Made by a program: the position numbers and the translations under genes. The notes under the pieces are model-generated. The model was not told the origin of the DNA, ran no database searches, and saw only the letters and a program-made list of their open reading frames with translations. Shown piece after piece: positions 30,859-37,761 of a stretch of 45,401 bases of DNA (position 1 is the first letter of the stretch; each line of letters starts with the position of its first letter). Source of the DNA: Alphaproteobacteria bacterium (lineage in GTDB: Bacteria; Pseudomonadota; Alphaproteobacteria; RF32; CAG-239); assembly GCA_016283295.1 (NCBI GenBank), contig JAEEMQ010000009.1:96713-142113 (forward strand), given 5' to 3'.

Positions 30859-30866
30859 AATTATCA
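30850..30866. repeat. candidate operator 3 (perfect 6+5+6 dyad, inverted relative to sites 1 and 2)
   Basis: TGATAA-GAAAA-TTATCA. Confidence 0.6.
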
Positions 30867-30905
30867 TAATCGATAATTGTATTAAGAAGAAAATAAAAAA
30901 TCAGC

Positions 30906-30936
30906 GGAGATTGAGGCAGCTCAGTCTCCTTTTTTT
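30906..30936 (+). terminator. intrinsic terminator in the late-operon leader
   Basis: GGAGATTGAG-gcag-CTCAGTCTCC (one G-U pair) followed by TTTTTTT. Confidence 0.85.
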
Positions 30937-30947
30937 ATGGAGTGAAA

Positions 30948-31199
30948 ATGATGTATCGGGCAATTATGGATAGAGTTATTGTAAGATTATGCAATACTGA
31001 CGATAAATCGCCGATTATCCGTGAGGAAAGCCGCTATCGCAATCGGGGTGTGGTTTTAAGCGTGGGGCCGGAGGTTTCCGGAGTTAAGGTCGGCGACGAA
31101 ATTATTTTTCATTATTTTGATGATTTGCCGTTGGCGCAAAAAGATGTCGTGGCGGTTCGCGAAAAAAGCATTTTGGGAATCGTCGGCGAATCGGGTTAA
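30948..31199 (+). CDS. phage-encoded GroES-like co-chaperonin
   Basis: YRAIMDRVIVRL...SPIIREESRYRNRGVVLSVGPEVSGVKVGDEIIFHYFDDLPL...VVAVREKSILGIVGE matches the cpn10 pattern. Confidence 0.8.
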   Translation: MMYRAIMDRVIVRLCNTDDKSPIIREESRYRNRGVVLSVGPEVSGVKVGDEIIFHYFDDLPLAQKDVVAVREKSILGIVGESG

Positions 31200-31227
31200 T
31201 TTTAATTTTTTTATCAAGGAGAAACAA

Positions 31228-32991
31228 ATGACGCAAGAAAATTTGTCTCGCAAGGAATTGCGAGATGCTTGGCAACGGAAAATTTCCGCCGCCGAAAAAA
31301 AATATGCCGATTATTATGATTTGATATCCGAGATTCGCGGATATTATCGTAATGAACGGCGCCGTAACAAACAAAATGTTTTTTGGGCAACGGTGGAAAC
31401 CATGAAGCCGTTTTTGTATTTTAAGCAACCGACGCCGTTTATTGTGCGCAGTCGTAAGGCGGTTGATGAAACTCAGCTGCTGGCCGCGACGATTTTGGAG
31501 CGGGCGCTTTATTGGAATATGAAGCAATTTGATTTTGACAGCGTGGTTAAATATGCCCGCAACGATTTTCTGCTTTCGGGAATGGGAGTGCTGTGGGAGC
31601 AATATTGTCCGAGTTTTTACACCATCGGCAACGAAATGCTCAAAAGCGGCGAGCAGGTCAATACGACCTATGTGAACCCCACCATGTTTTTGATGGATAC
31701 GCAAAATGTCAATGTGTGGGAAGACGTGGAGTGGATTGCCCGCAAAACCTATATGTCGATAGCGGATATTTATGAGAATTTTGATACGGCGATTGCCAAA
31801 TATCTTAATTCGCGTTTCGGCGATGTCGGCAATATCACCGTTTACGAAATTTGGGATAAGCCGAGCCGCTCGATTTATTATTACAGCCCGGAATATCCGA
31901 CGGACTTTTTGGAGGTTTATGAAGATACCCTGCATTTGAGCGGATTTTTCCCGTGTCCGAAACCGATTATGTCGACGCTTGCCAACGACGGTATGATTCC
32001 GGTGCCGGATTATGTGGAAATCAAGAGCCTGCTTGATGAATTGGACGGGGTTAACAACCGGATGCGGCTGACGATGCAGGCGCTAAAAGTTTCGGGCTGT
32101 TATGATAACAGTTTTCCGGAGCTGGCCAACATTTTGGATAAGGATGTAACGCTGATTTCGGTATCGGATTTCGATAAACTGAAAGAAGCCGGCGGTATTA
32201 AGGGAATTATCGATTTTGCGCCGATTGAACAATATGTGACGGCGCTCGAAACTTTGGCGCGTCGCCGTCAGGTTTTGATTGATTCGATTTATGAAGTGAC
32301 CGGTGTCAGCGATATTATGCGCGGCTCGTCGCAAATCGGCGAAACGGCAACGGCGGTTACGCAAAAGACCAACTTCGGTACACTCCGTAATCAGGACCGG
32401 CAGAACGATATGCAGCGTTTTTTGAAAGACCTGCTGCGGATTAAGGCGGAGATTATCTGCGAACAGTTTTCGCCGACGTTTTTGTTATCGTTCTTAAACC
32501 CGGATGAGCGCGCCGATATGGTTAAGGCTACCAACGCGGTCAAACTGTTGAAGGCGGAAAAACTGCGCGGGTTGATAATCGATTTGGAGACCGACGGTTG
32601 TTTTAATGTGGAACGCGAAGAAGAACGCACGCTCAGGGTTTTGAAAAACGTGCACGAACTCATCAGTCAGGCTTTCGGAATTGTTTCGCAACAGCCGGCG
32701 TTGTTGCCGCTGTATCGGCAGATGCTGGAGAGCGCAATGTCTACCATGCCGAAAGCGCGGCAGTTTGATACGGTTATAGATGCGGCGTTTAATAAAATCA
32801 GCGCCGAACTTAATAAGCCGGATGATAAGCCGCAACCGAATAACAATAACGCATTTTTGGAAGTGCAGAAGCAGAAAAACGCGCAGGATTACGCTATTAA
32901 AAAAGAACAAAACGAACTCAAGCGCGAAGAACTTAATTTGAAAAAGCTGGAGGCCTTGAAAGAGACCGCGGCGGAAGCAGATAAACGGTAA
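31228..32991 (+). CDS. portal protein (podovirus type)
   Basis: Start MTQENLSRKELRDAW with SD aagga; size, acidic/helical C terminus, FDFDSVVKYARNDFLLSGMGVLWEQY, GVSDIMRGSSQIGETATAVTQKTNFGT. Confidence 0.85.
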   Translation: MTQENLSRKELRDAWQRKISAAEKKYADYYDLISEIRGYYRNERRRNKQNVFWATVETMKPFLYFKQPTPFIVRSRKAVDETQLLAATILERALYWNMKQFDFDSVVKYARNDFLLSGMGVLWEQYCPSFYTIGNEMLKSGEQVNTTYVNPTMFLMDTQNVNVWEDVEWIARKTYMSIADIYENFDTAIAKYLNSRFGDVGNITVYEIWDKPSRSIYYYSPEYPTDFLEVYEDTLHLSGFFPCPKPIMSTLANDGMIPVPDYVEIKSLLDELDGVNNRMRLTMQALKVSGCYDNSFPELANILDKDVTLISVSDFDKLKEAGGIKGIIDFAPIEQYVTALETLARRRQVLIDSIYEVTGVSDIMRGSSQIGETATAVTQKTNFGTLRNQDRQNDMQRFLKDLLRIKAEIICEQFSPTFLLSFLNPDERADMVKATNAVKLLKAEKLRGLIIDLETDGCFNVEREEERTLRVLKNVHELISQAFGIVSQQPALLPLYRQMLESAMSTMPKARQFDTVIDAAFNKISAELNKPDDKPQPNNNNAFLEVQKQKNAQDYAIKKEQNELKREELNLKKLEALKETAAEADKR

Positions 32992-33039
32992 GATACGTCC
33001 CGTTAAAGCACGTATAATATAAAATTTTAGGAGGTAAAT

Positions 33040-33750
33040 ATGCCATACGATTCTCAAGGTAATTTTTACAGAATACATAATTGGGAGCAAGATCGCCTGG
33101 ACGATATAGAAATCGTCAGCGATCGTCATGATGAAGAAGATGATAATTTTGCGGAAGGTTTAAGCCAGTGTGTGTTGCGCGACGGACGGGCCGCGCTTAC
33201 CGATAATATGAATGCCGGAAATAACCGGATTCAAAATTTAAAAGCCGGTGCGGCCTCAACCGATGCGGTTAATAAATCGCAGATGGACAGCGCGATAAGT
33301 TCGGCAAATTCGACAATTACGACCGCTTATCAAAACTATGTTAAAACGGTGCTTGGTACGATATATCCGGTCGGTTCGGTGTATATCGGTACGCAAAACA
33401 CCTGCCCGATGGCGAGCTTGATTTCCGGTTCGACCTGGACGCTGGTATCTTCCGGTAAAGCATTGTGGACGGGTACGGGCTCAAACGGCAACACGACAAT
33501 AAATGCCGGTTTGCCGAATATTACCGGTGCATTCAATCATCAATGCTTCATGAACTGGGGTACGGGCACCGAAAGCGGAGCGTTATATACCGGCAGCGGC
33601 GGTAGCAGTACGCAAAACGCCGGCGGTTCGGATGGCGGCAATACGCAGACAATCGCCTTTGACGCTTCAAAATCTAACAGTATTTACGGTAACAGCACGA
33701 CGGTACAACCGCCGGCGTATGTGGTTAACGTTTGGCGCAGAACGGCATAA
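33040..33750 (+). CDS. tail fibre/collar-domain protein
   Basis: N-term adaptor-like HNWEQDRLDDIEIVSDRHDEEDDNFAEGLSQCVLRDGR; NRIQNLKAGAASTDAVNKSQMD; YPVGSVYIGTQNTCPMASLISGSTWTLVSSGKALWTGTG and C-terminal PPAYVVNVWRRTA. Confidence 0.8.
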   Translation: MPYDSQGNFYRIHNWEQDRLDDIEIVSDRHDEEDDNFAEGLSQCVLRDGRAALTDNMNAGNNRIQNLKAGAASTDAVNKSQMDSAISSANSTITTAYQNYVKTVLGTIYPVGSVYIGTQNTCPMASLISGSTWTLVSSGKALWTGTGSNGNTTINAGLPNITGAFNHQCFMNWGTGTESGALYTGSGGSSTQNAGGSDGGNTQTIAFDASKSNSIYGNSTTVQPPAYVVNVWRRTA

Positions 33751-33761
33751 AGGAGGTAATT

Positions 33762-34115
33762 ATGAGCGGAACAATACAAAACAATCTAATCACGGTGCGG
33801 CAGGGCGACAGCTTTACTTTGGACCTTTTGATAAAAGAACGGGGACAACCTCTGAATTTGAGCGGTGCCGGTATTTTGATGCAGGTGCGGGAAAAAGACG
33901 GAGGCAATTTGCTGTTTGAAATCAGCGGTACGGCGGTCGATGCGGCAAACGGCAAAATGGCGCTGGTGATAACACCGACACAAACAAGCAACACCGTCGG
34001 CGATTATGCGTGTGATATTCAACTGACGACGGCGGGCGGCGACGTGCATACGATTTGGCCGGCCAACGTCAACCAAATCGGCACATTCAGAATTACGGAG
34101 CAGGTGACACAATGA
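33762..34115 (+). CDS. small phage structural/baseplate-like protein (BppU N-terminal-like)
   Basis: MSGTIQNNLITVRQGDSFTLDLLIKERGQPLNLSGAGILMQVREKDGGNLL...; SD aaggaggta. Confidence 0.55.
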   Translation: MSGTIQNNLITVRQGDSFTLDLLIKERGQPLNLSGAGILMQVREKDGGNLLFEISGTAVDAANGKMALVITPTQTSNTVGDYACDIQLTTAGGDVHTIWPANVNQIGTFRITEQVTQ

Positions 34116-35620
34116 TAGAGATTGAAGAAAAAGCGGTGCCGGTTATTGTTGATATCGGCGGCGGTGAGATAACGGCCAATATCAGCACCGGCAACAAAAT
34201 AGAAGTATCGTCGGGAAGCATTGTTCGCATGGATATTTCAACGGCGGTGCACTACATAAAATCCGGAAGCGCGGAAATCGCGGCGGCAGTTCGAGAAGGA
34301 ACTGCCGTTTTTGATTCGAACGTGCAAAATAAGCTGGCGGCATATAACCAAAACGCAAGCGATAAAACTCAAGAATTCAACGCCAACGCGGTTGATAAAA
34401 CCGCGTTGATTGAAGCTGAGGTAAATGCGGCACGTGATTGGGCAACCAAAGTCGACGGTCCGGTGGACGGTGAGGAATATTCGGCCAAATATTATGCCGG
34501 GCAGGCGGAGCTCATCGTGGCCGACGCGGCTGACAAAGATTTAAGCAACTTATCGGCGACCGGCGAGGCAAAATTTGCGGCAAAGCAAGATGTGATTGCC
34601 GATTTGGCGGACATCAGAAGCGGTGCGGCTGCGGGAGCGACGGCAGTGCAACCCGCTGATTTGTCGGTTTATGCTTTGAGTGCGGATTTGGCGACGGTGG
34701 CAACATCGGGGGCATACTCAGATTTATCGGGTAAACCGACAATACCGAGCGACACAAATGATTTGACCAACGGTGCGGGGTATATTACCTCGGCGGCGCT
34801 GTCCGGTTATGCCGCGGACAACGCCGTGGTGCATTTGGCGGGTACGGAAACAATAACCGGTGCCAAGACGTTTACCTATAACCCGACAATTCAGAGAAAC
34901 AGACCGCTTTTATTTATGAATGATAATTGGTGCACAAGAGGAACTTCCCCATCCAGCGCTCAATATCAAGCCGTTTGGTTTGGAGATACGGGCGGAAATA
35001 CAATGGGAGGAATGATAACTTTGTATAATACGGACGGAATGGTTGATACCGCATTAAGAGCATACAAAGGGGCATCAGCAGAATCTTATATTGAAGTGCG
35101 TTTGATGCATCCACTCAGCGGAAGTCCTACATTTATACCGACAAATGATAACAGTTATAATCTCGGAAGCTCAAGTAAGCGTTGGAAACAGCTTTTTGCC
35201 GGTACAACCACGATTGCGACTTCGGATGAGCGGTTAAAGCAAGGTATTGAAAGCGTGCCGGATACGGTTTTGGACGCATGGGGCGAAGTGGAGTTTTATC
35301 GTTATAAATTCAATGACGCGGTAGAAGAAAAAGGCTTTGCGGCGGCACGGTATCATACCGGAGTTGTGGCGCAGCGGATTATGCGGGTTTTTGCCGAACA
35401 CGGGCTGAATGCTTTTGACTACGGCTTGCTTTGTTATGACGAATGGGAAGCTAAGGCGGCGGACGTTGACGAGTCCGGCAAAATTATTCGACCGGCACAA
35501 GAGGCGGGCAATCGGTATGCGGTGCGCTATGAAGAATGCCTGTGTATGGAAGCGGCATATCAACGGCGCAGAGCCGAGCGGATTGAGGCGCGCTTGGCGG
35601 CGTTGGAAGCGAGGCTGTGA
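34112..35620 (+). CDS. tail fibre with C-terminal peptidase S74 intramolecular chaperone
   Basis: NSYNLGSSSKRWKQLFAGTTTIATSDERLKQGIESVPDTVLDAWGEVEFYRYKF...HTGVVAQRI; start overlaps upstream stop (ATGA). Confidence 0.9.
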   Translation: MIEIEEKAVPVIVDIGGGEITANISTGNKIEVSSGSIVRMDISTAVHYIKSGSAEIAAAVREGTAVFDSNVQNKLAAYNQNASDKTQEFNANAVDKTALIEAEVNAARDWATKVDGPVDGEEYSAKYYAGQAELIVADAADKDLSNLSATGEAKFAAKQDVIADLADIRSGAAAGATAVQPADLSVYALSADLATVATSGAYSDLSGKPTIPSDTNDLTNGAGYITSAALSGYAADNAVVHLAGTETITGAKTFTYNPTIQRNRPLLFMNDNWCTRGTSPSSAQYQAVWFGDTGGNTMGGMITLYNTDGMVDTALRAYKGASAESYIEVRLMHPLSGSPTFIPTNDNSYNLGSSSKRWKQLFAGTTTIATSDERLKQGIESVPDTVLDAWGEVEFYRYKFNDAVEEKGFAAARYHTGVVAQRIMRVFAEHGLNAFDYGLLCYDEWEAKAADVDESGKIIRPAQEAGNRYAVRYEECLCMEAAYQRRRAERIEARLAALEARL

Positions 35621-36294
35621 TGGATATTTTGTATTACATCGGGCGCGGCTCGCACCATCAAAACCGCGAGTTGCGTTATAGCCTGCGGGCGCTGGAAAAA
35701 CATTGCAAAGATATTGATAATGTTTGGATTGTCGGCAACAAACCGCCGTTTTTGAACGACAAAGTTAAGTATTTGTGGGTTGAGGACGACGGTGCGTGGT
35801 GGCAAAACGCCTATCGTAAAACCATGGCGGCGATTAGGGCCGGAATCAGCGAGGATTTTTTGCTGATGAACGACGACTTTTATATGCTTAAGGATTTTAC
35901 GGCGGCAAAATATCCGTATTATCACAAGGGGGATATAGCCGATACGGCCAAAAACAAGTATCAGGAAGTCATTATCAATACACGGCGGATTTTGGAAAAA
36001 CTCGGCAAGCCCTTCAAACATTACGGGGTGCATTGTCCGATGCGGATTAATGCCGAAAAATATAAACAGTTGGCACGATTTTACGACGGAGAATTTCATA
36101 ATCAGCCGGTTTCGGCCAGGTGCTTGTACGGCAATTTGTTTTGTCGCGGTCGGCAGGTAAAAGATTGCAAAAGCGCTACAATCGTCACCAGCGTTACCGG
36201 ATGTTGGTCATCTCAGGAGTGGGCCGGAGCCGCGTTGAACGAGCTGCAAAAATTATATCCGCAGCCGAGCAAATGGGAAATTGCCGATGAATGA
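35620..36294 (+). CDS. Stealth-like (CR2-type) sugar-phosphotransferase candidate
   Basis: RELRYSLRALEKHCKDIDNVWIVGNKPPFLNDKVKYLWVEDDG...FLLMNDDFYML; start overlaps fibre stop. Confidence 0.6.
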   Translation: MDILYYIGRGSHHQNRELRYSLRALEKHCKDIDNVWIVGNKPPFLNDKVKYLWVEDDGAWWQNAYRKTMAAIRAGISEDFLLMNDDFYMLKDFTAAKYPYYHKGDIADTAKNKYQEVIINTRRILEKLGKPFKHYGVHCPMRINAEKYKQLARFYDGEFHNQPVSARCLYGNLFCRGRQVKDCKSATIVTSVTGCWSSQEWAGAALNELQKLYPQPSKWEIADE

Positions 36295-36315
36295 ATATAG
36301 CGACGGGAGGTAAAA

Positions 36316-36543
36316 ATGGATTGGTTGCAATTTTTACAAATAATCTGTGTGCCGGCCTTTGGCTGGCTTTTTTATAAGCTGGGCGAAACTCGCAAGGAGC
36401 TGAACGATTTTAAGGTGGAAATGGCCAAAGAAGCCAAAAATTATGCCACCAACGAGGCGATTTTGCGGGTGGAAAATAAACTCGACGATTTGCGCAGTTT
36501 GATTATCGAAGAAATCAAAAAAACAACCAAAAGGAGGGTGTAA
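36316..36543 (+). CDS. holin-like small membrane protein (N-terminal TM + coiled coil + basic tail)
   Basis: MDWLQFLQIICVPAFGWLFYKLGETRKELNDFK...IKKTTKRRV, next to lysin. Confidence 0.55.
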   Translation: MDWLQFLQIICVPAFGWLFYKLGETRKELNDFKVEMAKEAKNYATNEAILRVENKLDDLRSLIIEEIKKTTKRRV

Positions 36544-36965
36544 TGTCTGATTTGGATATTTTGGCGCGAACGATTTACGGCGAGGCGCGCGGTGAGGGAC
36601 GCGAAGGTATGGAGGCGGTGGCGTGCGTTGTGATGAACCGCTATCGCTCACATAAGTGGTACTGCGGATATACCTGGATGAACGGGATGAAGGTGCCGAG
36701 TGTGGCACAGACCTGTCTTAAGCATTATCAATTCAGCTGTTGGAACAAAAATGACCCCAACCTGGATAAACTGTTGAAGGTAACGGCCAGAAATAAGCAA
36801 TTCCGGGAGTGTCTGCTGGTGGCGCAAAAGGCGCTTTCGGGAGAGCTGCAGGATTTTACCGGCGGTGCAACGCATTATCATACCAAGGATATAAAACCGT
36901 ATTGGGCCAAGGATAAAACTCCGTGCTTTGCGCTCGGTAATCATATTTTTTATAAGGAGAACTGA
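36543..36965 (+). CDS. cell-wall hydrolase, SleB family (endolysin)
   Basis: LARTIYGEARGEGREGMEAVACVVMNRY...QFSCWNKNDPN...GATHYHTKDIKPYWAKDKTPCFALGNHIFYKE. Confidence 0.9.
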   Translation: MSDLDILARTIYGEARGEGREGMEAVACVVMNRYRSHKWYCGYTWMNGMKVPSVAQTCLKHYQFSCWNKNDPNLDKLLKVTARNKQFRECLLVAQKALSGELQDFTGGATHYHTKDIKPYWAKDKTPCFALGNHIFYKEN

Positions 36966-36966
36966 G

Positions 36967-37125
36967 ATGGGAAAGCAGAAGCGTTATCAATTTTGGCGCT
37001 GGCTGATTTTGAGCATCGTGCGCATAAAAAAACTCTATACTCTGACCTGGGGTATCGTGATTTTATTGATAATCGTCTGTTTGAAAACCGATTTGGTGCG
37101 GTTGCTCGGGAGTTTGCTGCCATGA
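36967..37125 (+). CDS. second holin-like small membrane protein
   Basis: 52 aa, basic N terminus and single TM LTWGIVILLIIVCLKTDL. Confidence 0.45.
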   Translation: MGKQKRYQFWRWLILSIVRIKKLYTLTWGIVILLIIVCLKTDLVRLLGSLLP

Positions 37126-37328
37126 AAATGATCTTGCTGGCGTGCGGGGCCGTGGTGTTATCGGCGTACGGCGGCTATTTATATGGCAAAAGCCAGGCAA
37201 AAACGCAGATAATCGAAAAGCAAACGGAGGTAATAAAGTATGTGGCGCAAAAACGGGCGAAAATTCAGGCTCAGCCCAATGCTTCTCGCGCTGAGTTGCT
37301 TGAACTCATGCGCAAGGGTGAATTGTGA
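37122..37328 (+). CDS. i-spanin (Rz-like)
   Basis: MKMILLACGAVVLSAYGGYLYGKSQAKTQIIEKQTEVIKYVAQKRAKIQ; N-terminal TM plus helical periplasmic part, next to lysin. Confidence 0.65.
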   Translation: MKMILLACGAVVLSAYGGYLYGKSQAKTQIIEKQTEVIKYVAQKRAKIQAQPNASRAELLELMRKGEL

Positions 37329-37467
37329 GCCGGTGAATTTGCCGCAGTTTCCGCACGCCGGCGCTAAGGTGGCGGCCGAAGCGGAAAATTTGAGCGCGGA
37401 AGAATTTCCCAATATGTGGGAGTGGTTCGCGCGCCTCAATAAACTGCGGCAGGAATTGGAAAACTAA
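37240..37467 (+). CDS. o-spanin lipoprotein (Rz1-like), overlapping Rz in another frame
   Basis: Lipobox MLLALSCLNSC; SD ggaggt upstream of ATG 37240; 89-bp overlap with the Rz candidate. Confidence 0.65.
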   Translation: MWRKNGRKFRLSPMLLALSCLNSCARVNCEPVNLPQFPHAGAKVAAEAENLSAEEFPNMWEWFARLNKLRQELEN

Positions 37468-37485
37468 AAAAACAGAGGAGGCAAA

Positions 37486-37761
37486 ATGGCAAAAAAGAAA
37501 ACGGCGGCGTATTCGTTTGCCGAAAGCTTTACAATGTTGAACAAACTGCAGCAGATGGCGATTGACGAAGGCAATATCAGTTTGGCGCTCAAGGCCGAGG
37601 AACTGAAATGCAAAATCGCCGCGCTGCAGGCAGATAAGGAAAGTAATTTATCAAACGAAAACTTAACCGGTATTTTGGTGGATTTTATCAATGAAGAACA
37701 AAGTAATAGTAAAGATTCCGCAGATATTTGCGCCGCTGATACGGCAAAAGAAAAGGTATAA
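37486..37761 (+). CDS. terminase small subunit candidate
   Basis: Small basic/helical protein directly upstream of and overlapping TerL. Confidence 0.45.
   Translation: MAKKKTAAYSFAESFTMLNKLQQMAIDEGNISLALKAEELKCKIAALQADKESNLSNENLTGILVDFINEEQSNSKDSADICAADTAKEKV

Noticed and set aside
33040-35620. Possible diversity-generating retroelement target in tail fibres
   Set aside because: No reverse transcriptase ORF and no template-repeat-like duplicate of a fibre 3' end seen in the window
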